64,000 bases of DNA from Bacillus carboniphilus (GCF_039522365.1 NZ_BAAADJ010000064.1:1-64000); one strand, 5' to 3'; positions 45,565 through 54,727 are shown, numbered from the stretch's first letter. Numbers and translations: made by a program. The notes: generated from the letters alone by a model not told the origin.

Positions 45565-45933
45565 ATCTTTTTTCTTCCCCTTTTTACCTTCTATCACGGT
45601 TAAGTGAGAAGCTGCCGATTTCTTTTTTGTATGAATAGCCTTTTTAAAGCTTGATTTAGAGAGGGAGCGGTTTTTTTGATTGCTTTGTTCTTCACGCATT
45701 TTCATCCGTTTCTTGGATTGCTTAGCGGCCTTCATAAATGCTTGGTGTTCTTTACGGTTACGCGTTCCAGTACCTCTAAACCTTGTAACGATAAAAATAA
45801 AAAGTGCAGCCATTAGCACTGTAATGAGCAAGCTTCTAAAAAGCTGAGACGGATCTGTAAGTAGAAAGCTCATAACCCCAAGGATTGCTAATGCGATTAG
45901 ACTATAAAACAACCATTTCTTCCATGGACTCAA
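45550..45933 (-). CDS. yqhP: Membrane protein YqhP
   Basis: A 127-residue protein with two membrane helices (about 5-22 and 28-46) and a long, strongly basic cytoplasmic tail (Lys/Arg/Ser/Gln). I place the start at TTG 45933, nine bases after AAGGAGG; GTG 45942 would abut the Shine-Dalgarno. Its name comes from position next to yqhO. Function unknown. Confidence 0.8.
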   Translation of the reverse strand: MSPWKKWLFYSLIALAILGVMSFLLTDPSQLFRSLLITVLMAALFIFIVTRFRGTGTRNRKEHQAFMKAAKQSKKRMKMREEQSNQKNRSLSKSSFKKAIHTKKKSAASHLTVIEGKKGKKKDKASF

Positions 45934-46197
45934 GAAAGCCACCTCCTTACAAGCATGTTAGGCTTTTTTTAACCATTTTAAACGTATAATCATTCTTTTA
46001 TGCAAGTTCTTTACAATCTGGCGTATTCTTTTTCATAAAAATGACTTTCTAATGTAAAGAAATAAAACTTATTTGAGTTCAGAGTTTACATTGTTCTTAA
46101 GTCTATTTTACAGGAGAACGTTAAATTCCTCCATAGAAAACCGCAAAATGAAAATGTTTCAAATGATGTTGGACATACTATAGTTGGAGGTGTTTAT

Positions 46198-46725
46198 ATG
46201 TCAGAGAATACTGAAGAAAAAAAGAAGGATCCTAAACTAGAGCAAAACAAAAAAGAAGAGCCGATGTCTCTCGTTGCCATGTCTGCTGTTATTGGGTTAT
46301 GTGGGGGCTTATTCTGGAGTCTAGTTGGTTATCTTGCCTATTGGTTTTCTTTTACTGAAGTTAGTCCCAGAGTTGTTCTAGAACCAATTGCTGTTGGCGA
46401 CTGGAAAAATTCCTGGCTTGGTGTGGTCATTTCACTTGGTATGTTGTCAGTGTTTTCAATGGGCGCAGCATTAGTATATTATGTCGCGTTAAAGAAGTTT
46501 AAACGAATGTGGATAGGGATTGCCTATGGTCTGCTCCTCTTTGGTGTTATCTTTTTCATATTAAATCCAATCTTCCCTAGTATAAAACCGATTCGTGATA
46601 TCGATTGGTATACATGGGTTACAAGTGCTTGTTTATATGCACTATATGGTCTATTTATTGGATATTCTATTTCATATGAAGCAAATGAGATGAGAGTTGA
46701 AAAAGAAACTGAGGTTTCACACTAA
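46198..46725 (+). CDS. yqhR: Membrane protein YqhR
   Basis: A 175-residue protein with an N-terminal acidic/basic tail (about 25 residues, rich in Lys and Glu) and four membrane helices (about 27-50, 70-97, 103-122 and 138-162). TTGGAGGTGTTTAT precedes ATG 46198. CATACTA at 46174-46180 resembles a SigF/SigG -10, but no -35 at the right distance is clear. Positional match to yqhR before aroQ. B. subtilis yqhQ is absent between yqhP and here. Confidence 0.82.
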   Translation: MSENTEEKKKDPKLEQNKKEEPMSLVAMSAVIGLCGGLFWSLVGYLAYWFSFTEVSPRVVLEPIAVGDWKNSWLGVVISLGMLSVFSMGAALVYYVALKKFKRMWIGIAYGLLLFGVIFFILNPIFPSIKPIRDIDWYTWVTSACLYALYGLFIGYSISYEANEMRVEKETEVSH

Positions 46726-46800
46726 TGCATAGATGTTTCAAAATAAGAAAGTATGTTAGAATGTTCTTAATTGAACATTCTTTTTTACATAGGAGAGCAT

Positions 46801-47229
46801 ATGAAACGAATTGTGGTTTTAAACGGTCCAAATTTGAATCTGCTTGGTAGCAGGGAAGTTTCCGTATATGGTTCGACCACACTGAAGGATATTGAAAATA
46901 GTTTAAGGGATTTAGCAGATACTAATGGTGTGGAATTGGACTTTTGGCAGTCCAATCATGAAGGTCAGATCATTGATTGGTTGCATGATAGTAATTCGGA
47001 AGAGACAATTGGTGTCATAATCAATCCTGGAGCCTTTACTCACTATAGTTATGCCATCCGGGATGCAGTGGCTGCTATTCGTCCACCTGTTATTGAAGTA
47101 CATATTTCGAATGTTCATGCGAGAGAGAGCTTCCGACACCATTCCGTCATTGCACCGGTTTGTGAAGGTCAAATTTTGGGTTTAGGAGTTAAAGGGTACA
47201 AGCTAGCATTTCAATCATTTTTTCTATAG
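46801..47229 (+). CDS. aroQ: Type II 3-dehydroquinate dehydratase
   Basis: A 142-residue cytoplasmic enzyme converting 3-dehydroquinate to 3-dehydroshikimate. The family motifs are GPNLNLLGSRE (residue 8), NPGAFTHYSYAIRDA (catalytic loop and helix) and EVHISNVHARESFRHHS. Dodecameric family. ATG 46801 follows ATAGGAGAGCAT; the upstream open frame to 46771 lacks a ribosome site. The shikimate kinase of the pathway is at 29.3 kb. Confidence 0.94.
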   Translation: MKRIVVLNGPNLNLLGSREVSVYGSTTLKDIENSLRDLADTNGVELDFWQSNHEGQIIDWLHDSNSEETIGVIINPGAFTHYSYAIRDAVAAIRPPVIEVHISNVHARESFRHHSVIAPVCEGQILGLGVKGYKLAFQSFFL

Positions 47230-47243
47230 GGGGAGGCAGTTTT

Positions 47244-48305
47244 ATGGAAAAGGTACAAAAATTTCAATCCATACTTAGCCAACATGGTGTAGATGGAATG
47301 CTGATTACTAGTACACACAATAGAAGATATCTATCTAACTTTACTGGATCAGCAGGAGCAGTTCTAATAACAGAAGATAAGGCATTATTTATCACTGATT
47401 TTCGCTATGTGGAACAAGCTGGAAAACAATGTGAAGGTTTTGAAGTAGTTCAGCATAGTGCTTCTATCCATGCAGAAGTTGGGGAACAAGCTAAAAAGCT
47501 AGGGATTCAAAAACTAGGATTTGAAGAGCAACACGTGACATTCTCTGAATATAAGCTACTTCAAAATAATGTAGATGCGGAACTGGTTCCTGTATCCAAT
47601 GCGGTTGAAAAGTTGCGCTTGATTAAGTCTGAGGCAGAGATTAAGATATTAAAGGATGCAGCAGACATTGCAGATGCTGCTTTTAAGTATATACTAGATG
47701 TGATTAAACCTGGGAAAACTGAACTCGAAGTTTCGAATGAGTTAGAGTTTTTCATGAGAAAAAGTGGAGCAACATCTTCATCTTTTGATATTATTGTTGC
47801 ATCTGGTGCACGTTCAGCACTACCACATGGTGTAGCTAGCGATAAAGTAATTGAAAAGGGCGACTTTGTAACCCTTGATTTTGGGGCACTTTATAAAGGA
47901 TACGTTTCGGATATTACGAGAACAGTGTCAGTGGGAGAGCCTGCTGCTGAGTTGAAAGAAATATATGATATCGTATTAGAATCCCAGCTCCGCTCCATGG
48001 ATGGTATAAAGCCAGGTATGACTGGTAAACAAGCTGACGCCATTGCAAGAGATTATATTACAGAAAAAGGTTATGGGGAATACTTTGGACATTCATTAGG
48101 TCATGGAATTGGACTTGAAGTTCATGAAGGACCAGGACTTTCTTTCCGTTCAGACATAGTATTAGAACCAGGCATGGTTGTTACTGTGGAACCTGGAATC
48201 TACCTTCCAGGTAAAGGTGGAGTCAGAATTGAAGATGACACAATCATAACAAAAGATGGAAATGAGACATTAACACATTCTACAAAGGATTTAATCATCC
48301 TATAG
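47244..48305 (+). CDS. yqhT: M24-family Xaa-Pro dipeptidase YqhT
   Basis: A 353-residue metallopeptidase with a creatinase-type N-terminal domain (about 1-125) and the pita-bread M24 domain. Metal ligands are visible: DFGALYKGYVSDITR (two Asp), GHSLGHGIGLEVHEGP (His), EPGIY (Glu) and GVRIEDD (Glu). GGGGGAGGCAGTTTT precedes ATG 47244. It cleaves dipeptides with proline at position 2. Between aroQ and efp as in B. subtilis. Confidence 0.92.
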   Translation: MEKVQKFQSILSQHGVDGMLITSTHNRRYLSNFTGSAGAVLITEDKALFITDFRYVEQAGKQCEGFEVVQHSASIHAEVGEQAKKLGIQKLGFEEQHVTFSEYKLLQNNVDAELVPVSNAVEKLRLIKSEAEIKILKDAADIADAAFKYILDVIKPGKTELEVSNELEFFMRKSGATSSSFDIIVASGARSALPHGVASDKVIEKGDFVTLDFGALYKGYVSDITRTVSVGEPAAELKEIYDIVLESQLRSMDGIKPGMTGKQADAIARDYITEKGYGEYFGHSLGHGIGLEVHEGPGLSFRSDIVLEPGMVVTVEPGIYLPGKGGVRIEDDTIITKDGNETLTHSTKDLIIL

Positions 48306-48328
48306 TTTGAATTTATGGAGGAAACAAA

Positions 48329-48886
48329 ATGATTTCGGTAAACGATTTTAAGACTGGATTAACAATTGAAGTAGACAATGGGATTTGGCAAGTAATCGAA
48401 TTCCAACATGTTAAGCCTGGTAAGGGAGCTGCCTTTGTTCGTTCTAAACTACGTAACTTGCGCACAGGAGCCGTGCAAGAAAAGACGTTCCGTGCAGGTG
48501 AAAAAGTAAGTAAAGCTCACATTGAAAATAGAAAAATGCAATATTTATATGCAAATGGAGATCAACACGTATTCATGGATAATGAATCTTATGATCAAAT
48601 TGAACTTCCATCAACTCAAATCGAATACCAATTAAAATACCTTAAAGAAAATATGGAAGTATCTATTATGATGTTCCAAGGTGAAACACTTGGAGTTGAG
48701 CTTCCAAATACAGTTGTGCTTGAAGTTGTAGAAACTGAGCCTGGTATTAAAGGTGATACGGCATCTGGAGGATCTAAACCAGCTACATTAGAAACGGGTC
48801 TAGTTGTAAACGTGCCTTTCTTTATAAACCAAGGTGAAAAACTAATCATCAACACAACAGATGGTACGTACGTATCTCGTGCATAA
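48329..48886 (+). CDS. efp: Elongation factor P
   Basis: A 185-residue translation factor that helps ribosomes through polyproline stretches. The N-terminal KOW-like domain carries K32 in the KPGKGAAF loop, the residue that is modified in B. subtilis EF-P. Two OB domains follow. TGGAGGAAACAAA precedes ATG 48329. B. subtilis has yqhV next; here a repeat-rich gap follows instead. Confidence 0.97.
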   Translation: MISVNDFKTGLTIEVDNGIWQVIEFQHVKPGKGAAFVRSKLRNLRTGAVQEKTFRAGEKVSKAHIENRKMQYLYANGDQHVFMDNESYDQIELPSTQIEYQLKYLKENMEVSIMMFQGETLGVELPNTVVLEVVETEPGIKGDTASGGSKPATLETGLVVNVPFFINQGEKLIINTTDGTYVSRA

Positions 48887-48902
48887 TTTATTGACAACAT
48901 TC

Positions 48903-48928
48903 AAAAAGAGTCCTGCGGGGCTCTTTTC
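48903..48928 (+). terminator. Terminator after efp
   Basis: AAAAGAG-T-CC pairs with GG-G-GCTCTTTT around a short loop, followed by CTTTG. Confidence 0.75.
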
Positions 48929-49030
48929 TTTGTTGATAATGGCTAAATTTTTGGGATAGCTGGACTGCGCAACTGGGGTAAAATCAATATTAACAGGAGC
49001 TGCATTCAAAATGTGCAGGGGTTAACCCTC

Positions 49031-49238
49031 TTTGCGTGCCCTCTATTAACGTTTCATTTCTCATCAGGTCATGATAAATTCATTTGCGTGCCCTCCATTA
49101 ACGTTTCGTTTCTCATCAGGTCACGACAAGACTTTTTGCGCTCCTTCCATTAACGTTTCATCTCCCATTAGGTCACGTTAACTTCCCTCGATTATTCTTT
49201 CATCTCTCAACCGTACACGTTTCCCCCTTTATGTCATC
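49031..49238 (+). repeat. Four 52-bp tandem intergenic repeats
   Basis: TTTGCG-type starts at 49031, 49083 and 49135 are exactly 52 bp apart. Each unit carries CCTCCATTAACGTTTC and TCATCAGGTCACG-like segments. The fourth unit (about 49187-49238) is degenerate. They occupy the 556-bp gap between efp and spoIIIAA (48887-49442). No gene is visible there; the remaining gap is AT-rich apart from the promoter at 49378. Confidence 0.85.
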
Positions 49239-49377
49239 TTCTATAATTGTTTTCATAATGAGCCCAACTCAGCGCTTTCTACTAGTGACCATTTACAAAT
49301 AATATATTGGTCTCCTCCACTCTACCATTCCAAAAACTAGACTCCTCTACTTTTTATATCATTCCAAGAAAATGCTA

Positions 49378-49406
49378 GTCATAAAGTGGCCAAGTAGGCA
49401 TACATT
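49378..49406 (+). promoter_or_regulatory. SigE-type promoter of the spoIIIA operon
   Basis: CATACATT (49399-49406) fits the SigE -10 CATACAMT, and GTCATAAA (49379-49386) serves as -35 with a 12-13-bp spacer. It lies about 35 bp before spoIIIAA. SigE control in the mother cell is known for this operon in B. subtilis. Confidence 0.7.
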
Positions 49407-49442
49407 GAAGTAACAGAGGCTCTAGGTAAAGGAGGAATAGTC

Positions 49443-50366
49443 TTGGAATCCATTGTAGCTTGTTTGCCTAGAAACATTGCAGAACAAATCACAAGAATCC
49501 CTCAACAAGTCCAGAAGGAAATGGAAGAAATTAGAATAAGAGTAGATCGCCCGATTGAGATTTGTGTAAATGGCACGGCCTCCTTTCTACCCTACTATTC
49601 AACAGCCGAAGATGCCCTTCATTTGCTGGATAAAATCAGTCACTTCTCTATGTATACATTGGAAGAAGAACTAAAACGTGGCTACATAACAATAGAGGGT
49701 GGCCATCGAGTTGGGTTGGCAGGGAAAGTCATACTAGAAGGCGGAAAAGTAAAGGCAATTCGAGACATTTCATCTTTTAATATACGTATTGCCCGAGAAA
49801 CGATTGGTATTGCGAATCCGTGGATTCCTTACCTTTATAACCAAGAGAAATGGTACCATACCATGATTATCGGAGCTCCTCAGTCTGGAAAAACAACGCT
49901 TTTGCGTGACATAGCTCGTTACATCTCTTCAGGGAGTAACAACAATACGATTCGGCCATATAAAGTGGGTATTGTAGATGAACGCTCTGAAATAGCTGGG
50001 TGTATGAACGGGATTCCCCAATTGCAATTTGGACCAAGAGTAGATGTTTTAGACGCTTGTCCAAAAGCAGAGGGCATGATGATGATGATCCGATCAATGA
50101 GTCCAGAAGTTCTCATTGTTGATGAAATAGGAAGAAATGAGGATACAGAAGCTATTCTAGAAGCAGTCAATGCAGGAATCCAGTTGATGATGACGACACA
50201 TGGATATTCATTTGAAGAAGTGATAAACCGGCCCTCCATGGCCCCGATCATGAAACAACAAATTATCCAAAGGTATCTAGTTCTATCTAAGAAAGAGAAT
50301 AAAAGAACAGTAACGGTCCTTAATGGAAAAGGGCAACCCGTTTTAAAGAAAGTGAGCGTGACATAA
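49443..50366 (+). CDS. spoIIIAA: Stage III sporulation protein AA (ATPase)
   Basis: A 307-residue mother-cell ATPase of the secretion-ATPase class that powers the SpoIIIA-SpoIIQ feeding channel. Walker A GAPQSGKTTLLRD is at about residue 141, Walker B EVLIVDEIGR at about 220. It begins with TTG 49443 behind AAAGGAGGAA. First gene of eight. Confidence 0.94.
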   Translation: MESIVACLPRNIAEQITRIPQQVQKEMEEIRIRVDRPIEICVNGTASFLPYYSTAEDALHLLDKISHFSMYTLEEELKRGYITIEGGHRVGLAGKVILEGGKVKAIRDISSFNIRIARETIGIANPWIPYLYNQEKWYHTMIIGAPQSGKTTLLRDIARYISSGSNNNTIRPYKVGIVDERSEIAGCMNGIPQLQFGPRVDVLDACPKAEGMMMMIRSMSPEVLIVDEIGRNEDTEAILEAVNAGIQLMMTTHGYSFEEVINRPSMAPIMKQQIIQRYLVLSKKENKRTVTVLNGKGQPVLKKVSVT

Positions 50367-50882
50367 GTGGTAAAGCTTCTAGGTGCTGTATTTATTCTTG
50401 CGGCGACAACTTGGACTGGCTTCGAGGCATCACGGCATTTAAACGAACGCCCAAGACAGCTAAGACAATTAAAAGTGGCTCTTCAATCATTAGAAGCAGA
50501 GATTATGTTTGGTCATACACCGTTGCACGAAGCAGCCAGAAAACTCTCGAAACAGCTTGCCAAACCCTTAAATTGGTTGTTTGAAATTTTTGCTGAGAAG
50601 TTGATTGAAGAAGAGACAACCGTCCGAGATGCATGGATACAGAGTTTAGATGAAATATGGAAAAGTACGGCTCTTAAACAAGGAGAATACGAGATTCTGC
50701 TTCAGTTTGGAGAAACGCTAGGAAGACATGACCGGTATACACAGCAAAAACAAATATTATTAGCCATTACACATTTAGAGCGAGAAGAATCAGACGCCAG
50801 AGACCGACAAAGTAAATATGAAAAAATGGTAAAAAGCTTAGGGTTCTTATCAGGACTATTATTGATTGTTCTACTGATATGA
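50367..50882 (+). CDS. spoIIIAB: Stage III sporulation protein AB
   Basis: A 171-residue membrane protein with one N-terminal and one C-terminal hydrophobic segment, resembling a reduced GspF-type platform protein. It starts with GTG directly after the spoIIIAA stop. Ends 4 bases into the next frame. Confidence 0.92.
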   Translation: MVKLLGAVFILAATTWTGFEASRHLNERPRQLRQLKVALQSLEAEIMFGHTPLHEAARKLSKQLAKPLNWLFEIFAEKLIEEETTVRDAWIQSLDEIWKSTALKQGEYEILLQFGETLGRHDRYTQQKQILLAITHLEREESDARDRQSKYEKMVKSLGFLSGLLLIVLLI

Positions 50883-50899
50883 GAATGGAGGATCTAGAT

Positions 50900-51103
50900 A
50901 TGGGGATTGAAGTCGATGTCATATTTAAAATTGCAGGGGTAGGTATTGTCGTAGCTTTTTTACACACGATATTGGACCAGGTTGGAAAAAAGGAGTATGC
51001 CCAATGGGTTACGCTCTTTGGATTCATCTATATTTTATTTATGGTTGCCTCAATTGTGGATGATTTATTTGAGAAAATAAAATCTGTTTTCCTGTTTCAA
51101 TAA
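50900..51103 (+). CDS. spoIIIAC: Stage III sporulation protein AC
   Basis: A 67-residue protein with two membrane helices (about 7-26 and 33-55) and short loops. I chose ATG 50900 (MGIEVDVIFKIAGVG), behind GGAGGATCT; the longer frame from 50879 is not conserved in the family. Confidence 0.9.
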   Translation: MGIEVDVIFKIAGVGIVVAFLHTILDQVGKKEYAQWVTLFGFIYILFMVASIVDDLFEKIKSVFLFQ

Positions 51104-51122
51104 TTGAAATGTTTTTAATGCT

Positions 51123-51157
51123 GGTGGAGAAACCCCTTCTCCAAAAAAGGGGCCACC
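51123..51157 (+). other. Stem-loop in the spoIIIAC-spoIIIAD gap
   Basis: GGTGG (51123) pairs with CCACC (51153), and CCCCTT (51133) with AAGGGG (51147). There is no T run, so it is not a terminator; it may stabilise or process the message. Confidence 0.55.
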
Positions 51158-51174
51158 GTTAGTTTGGACAAGAG

Positions 51175-51576
51175 GTGGGATGCGCCATTGATATTTTAAA
51201 AATTGTAGCGATTGCCCTTATATCTACCTTTTTAGCACTTTTACTCAAGGAACAAAAGCCTAACTTTGCATTTCTATTTATTGTTTTTGTAGGATGCATG
51301 ATCTTCTTATTCCTTGTCGATGAGATTTACCGTATTATCCGCATGATTGAAAAAATTGCAGTCAATGCCAATGTCAATCTTGTATATGTAGAGACGATTT
51401 TGAAAATTATTGGAATTGCCTATATTGCTGAGTTTGCTGCTCAAATATCAAAGGATGCAGGAATGGGAGCGATTGCTTCAAAAATTGAGCTAGCAGGAAA
51501 GGTCTTAATTCTGGCAATGGCGGTACCTATACTTACTGTTCTCATTGAAACCATTATCGGTCTAATTCCAGCCTAG
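51175..51576 (+). CDS. spoIIIAD: Stage III sporulation protein AD
   Basis: A 133-residue protein of four membrane helices, closely resembling the known SpoIIIAD core (KEQKPNFAFL...VDEIYRIIRMIEKIAVNANVN...). The start is unclear. GTG 51175 overlaps its own Shine-Dalgarno (AGAGGTGGG, 51171-51179). The same Shine-Dalgarno is ideally placed for ATT 51187, which aligns with the start of B. subtilis SpoIIIAD as I remember it. I annotate the GTG. Confidence 0.9.
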   Translation: MGCAIDILKIVAIALISTFLALLLKEQKPNFAFLFIVFVGCMIFLFLVDEIYRIIRMIEKIAVNANVNLVYVETILKIIGIAYIAEFAAQISKDAGMGAIASKIELAGKVLILAMAVPILTVLIETIIGLIPA

Positions 51577-51616
51577 ATTTTGAACTGTACCCCGTACTAA
51601 ATAGAGGTGACAAAAG

Positions 51617-52816
51617 ATGAAGCAAAAGCTATTGACCGTTCTTCTCATTCAGTTGATAGGGCTAGTTTGGATTAGCTCATCTGCTTTAGCTTCAAATGAG
51701 AAGGAAGTATTAGAAAATGAACAAGATCAACCTGAAATGATTGAAGAACAATTGGACAAGCTTGGAATTGACGAACTAGTTCAGTACTGGGATCATCTTG
51801 TAAATGAATATGGTGGTTTTTTACCAGAGAGTCAAAAAGGTAGTTTAGTAGAGTTCATAAAAGGTGAAAAAGAATTTTCTATCAAAGAATGGTTTAGCGC
51901 GTTCTTACGATTTATGTTTCATGAACTAATCGTCAATGGAAAGCTTTTAGGTATGCTGATTCTATTAACGGTATTTAGTGTTTTCCTTCAATCCCTACAG
52001 AATGCATTCGAGTCCGGAACCGTAAGTAAGGCAGCCTATGCGATTGTTTTTATGGTATTGATCATCTTGGCATTAAATAGCTTCCATGTCGCCATTCAGT
52101 ATACAAAAGATACGATTGAAACTATGATTCATTTTACCTTGGCGTTAATCCCAATTTTACTTGCGTTAATGGCCACTTCAGGCGGAATCATATCAGCTGC
52201 TTTATTTCATCCTTTAATTGTTTTTCTCATGAATACAAGTGGAATTTTTATCAACGCTGTCGTACTACCTCTATTGTTTTTATCAGCTATTTTGAGCATT
52301 GTTAGTACCCTATCCGACCAGCATAAAGTGACCCAACTAGCACAATTGCTCAGAAATTGGAGTATTGGCTTGTTAGGGATTTTCATGACTGTATTTTTGG
52401 GTGTTATTTCAGTACAAGGGGCAACAGCTGCAGTCTCAGACGGGGTTGCTATTCGAACAGCCAAATTTTTAACAGGCAATTTTATACCTGTTATTGGCCG
52501 AATGTTTACAGATGCCGCTGATACAGTCATCAATGCTTCTGTTCTATTGAAAAACACAGTGGGGATTGTGGGAGTCGTCCTTTTACTAGTTATTGCAGCT
52601 TTTCCTGCATTAAAAATATTGATTATTGCATTTATATATAAGTTTGCCGCGGCACTCCTTCAACCTTTAGGTGGAGGTCCGGTCATTAAATGCTTAGACA
52701 TTATTAGTAAAAGTATGATCTACATTTTTGCATCACTAGCTATCGTTTCTTTTATGTTCTTTTTGAGTGTAACAATTATGATTGCAGCTGGAAATATCAC
52801 TCTTATGGTGAGGTAA
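51617..52816 (+). CDS. spoIIIAE: Stage III sporulation protein AE
   Basis: A 399-residue protein with a signal peptide (about 1-25, ending ALA), a short helical external segment, and about seven membrane helices. It belongs to the feeding-channel complex between mother cell and forespore. TAGAGGTGACAAAAG precedes ATG 51617. Length is typical. Confidence 0.95.
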   Translation: MKQKLLTVLLIQLIGLVWISSSALASNEKEVLENEQDQPEMIEEQLDKLGIDELVQYWDHLVNEYGGFLPESQKGSLVEFIKGEKEFSIKEWFSAFLRFMFHELIVNGKLLGMLILLTVFSVFLQSLQNAFESGTVSKAAYAIVFMVLIILALNSFHVAIQYTKDTIETMIHFTLALIPILLALMATSGGIISAALFHPLIVFLMNTSGIFINAVVLPLLFLSAILSIVSTLSDQHKVTQLAQLLRNWSIGLLGIFMTVFLGVISVQGATAAVSDGVAIRTAKFLTGNFIPVIGRMFTDAADTVINASVLLKNTVGIVGVVLLLVIAAFPALKILIIAFIYKFAAALLQPLGGGPVIKCLDIISKSMIYIFASLAIVSFMFFLSVTIMIAAGNITLMVR

Positions 52817-52829
52817 GAGGAGGGGGATT

Positions 52830-53456
52830 ATGAGTTTTCTAACTCAGTGGATAACAAACATCATTATTTTTATTCTTTTAGCCATTGTCATTGATTTACT
52901 ACTCCCCAATTCAAATCTTAAGAGATATACCAAAATGGTGACGGGTCTATTACTCATTACGATTATTTTATCCCCGTTGTTTCAACTGTTTAATCAGGAT
53001 TTCAATCAAATCATGGAAAACATGGATTTAGAAGAGTACGTCAGCGCAGAAGAAATAAAAAATCAGATAGATTTTAAGAAAAAAGAAATACAAGCATCTA
53101 ATCGTGCATATACATTAGAACACATGGCTGTCCAACTAGAAGAAAGTGTGAAGGAGGAGTTGATGACACAGTACGGTTTAGAAATAAAAAAGATAAACAT
53201 TCAAGCACAAAACTTGGACGAACTTTCAAACGAACCCAATATACAATCTGTGTTCATTTCACTTAAGGAGAATGATGTTCAAGAGAGCGATACGATACCA
53301 GTCGTAGAAATAGTTGAAATTGATACTGAAAAGCCATCAGATAAGCAGACATCTCCTTCTGAAGATGAAAAGACAATAAGAACTCTACTTTCTGAAAAAT
53401 GGAGCTTGGATCCAGAAGTAATAGAGGTTGATATTGAAAGGGGGAATGAGGGCTAG
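52830..53456 (+). CDS. spoIIIAF: Stage III sporulation protein AF
   Basis: A 208-residue protein with two N-terminal membrane helices (about 8-27 and 33-52) and a soluble ring-building-motif-like domain. AGAGGAGGGGGATT precedes ATG 52830. Directly adjacent to spoIIIAG. Confidence 0.92.
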   Translation: MSFLTQWITNIIIFILLAIVIDLLLPNSNLKRYTKMVTGLLLITIILSPLFQLFNQDFNQIMENMDLEEYVSAEEIKNQIDFKKKEIQASNRAYTLEHMAVQLEESVKEELMTQYGLEIKKINIQAQNLDELSNEPNIQSVFISLKENDVQESDTIPVVEIVEIDTEKPSDKQTSPSEDEKTIRTLLSEKWSLDPEVIEVDIERGNEG

Positions 53457-54149
53457 ATGAATAATGATAAAGGTCCTCTTACCTGGATAAAGAAATGGCT
53501 GCAAAAACTAGAGTCAAGCTCTGATAGGGAAGAGGCCAAAAAACCTTCAAAATATCAGTATTTATTGATTGTGCTACTTGCAGGTGTAGCCATTATGCTG
53601 GTTAGTAATGTGCTTACTGCTGAGAGCAAACCTGAGGGACAGTCAACATTAACATTCAGTAATGGAAAAGAATCTGATTCTACTGAGGATGTAGAAACAT
53701 TAGGGCAACAAAAGGACAGTGGCAAACAAGTTACAATGAGTGATTTTGAGAGAATGTACGAAACACAGATAAAGGATGCATTGGATCAAATTGTTGGTGT
53801 TAGCGATGTCACGGTTGTAGTGAATGTTGCATCGACAGCAGCAAATGTTTATGAAACCAATCGGGTAACCCAAAAACAAACGACAGATGAGACAGATCGA
53901 CAGGGGGGAAAGCGCACTGTTGAAGATTCCTCTGTTGATGAACAAATTGTAATTATTAGAGATGGTCAAAAGGAAGTTCCGTTGCTCTATAAAACGGAAA
54001 AGCCTGCGGTAAAAGGTGTGTTGGTGGTAGCAAGAGGAGCTGAAAATATTCAAGTGAAACAGTGGATTATTGAAGCTGTTACAAGAGTATTAGATGTTCC
54101 CATTCATAGGGTAGCAGTTATGCCAAAAAAATCTAAGGGGGATTCTTAA
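53457..54149 (+). CDS. spoIIIAG: Stage III sporulation protein AG
   Basis: A 230-residue bitopic protein. One membrane helix lies at about 30-48, followed by an acidic linker and a ring-building domain (DQIVGVSDVTVVVNVAST...). SpoIIIAG forms the large ring of the feeding channel. It starts immediately after the spoIIIAF stop, with GAGGG ahead. Confidence 0.93.
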   Translation: MNNDKGPLTWIKKWLQKLESSSDREEAKKPSKYQYLLIVLLAGVAIMLVSNVLTAESKPEGQSTLTFSNGKESDSTEDVETLGQQKDSGKQVTMSDFERMYETQIKDALDQIVGVSDVTVVVNVASTAANVYETNRVTQKQTTDETDRQGGKRTVEDSSVDEQIVIIRDGQKEVPLLYKTEKPAVKGVLVVARGAENIQVKQWIIEAVTRVLDVPIHRVAVMPKKSKGDS

Positions 54150-54150
54150 T

Positions 54151-54693
54151 ATGCTATTGAAAAAACAAACAGTTTGGCTTTTAACAATGCTTAGTTTAGT
54201 GGTTGTTCTATCGATTTATTACATTACGTCTCCAGAGCAAGCAAATGATGTAGCTTCGAATGAAGAGTCAAATGATTCCAGCGAAACAAATGGTCAACTA
54301 ACAGATTCTGATGAAATTATTATCTCCGAAGCTAGTGGGGATGAAGTTTTTGCACAATTACGCTATGACCTAGAGTTACAACGTTCTGAGAAAATGGAGG
54401 AATTAACGGAAGCAATGGCTTCTGCAGACCTCTCTACAGAAGAAGTTAACGCTATGAAAGAGGAAATGGATCAGTTAGATGAGCTAAAATATAAAGAAGA
54501 AATGTTAGAAATGCAGATTATCTCAATGGGCTTTGATGATGCATTAGTACGTACGGTTGATGGAAAGGTTCATATCACTGTAAAATCAAATGACCCATCA
54601 CCATCTTTAGCGAATGATATTCTATTATTAGTACATGACGAGCTAGGTTCAGAATTTGAACTAGTTGCAGTGGAGTACAGCCCAACAGAATAA
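54151..54693 (+). CDS. spoIIIAH: Stage III sporulation protein AH
   Basis: A 180-residue bitopic protein with one membrane helix (about 9-26), an acidic linker and a C-terminal EscJ/YscJ-like domain that binds SpoIIQ across the intermembrane space. AAGGGGGATTCTTAAT precedes ATG 54151. Last gene of the operon. Confidence 0.94.
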   Translation: MLLKKQTVWLLTMLSLVVVLSIYYITSPEQANDVASNEESNDSSETNGQLTDSDEIIISEASGDEVFAQLRYDLELQRSEKMEELTEAMASADLSTEEVNAMKEEMDQLDELKYKEEMLEMQIISMGFDDALVRTVDGKVHITVKSNDPSPSLANDILLLVHDELGSEFELVAVEYSPTE

Positions 54694-54700
54694 GGTAATG

Positions 54701-54727
54701 AAAAAGGGGCCATTTTGGCCCCTTTTA
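54701..54727. terminator. Bidirectional terminator after spoIIIAH
   Basis: AAAAGGGGCC pairs with GGCCCCTTTT around ATTTT. It also covers the 3' end of the converging chemoreceptor gene. Confidence 0.93.

Noticed and set aside
46174-46180. SigF/SigG promoter before yqhR
   Set aside because: Only CATACTA matches; no -35 at the right spacing, and the leader would be very short.
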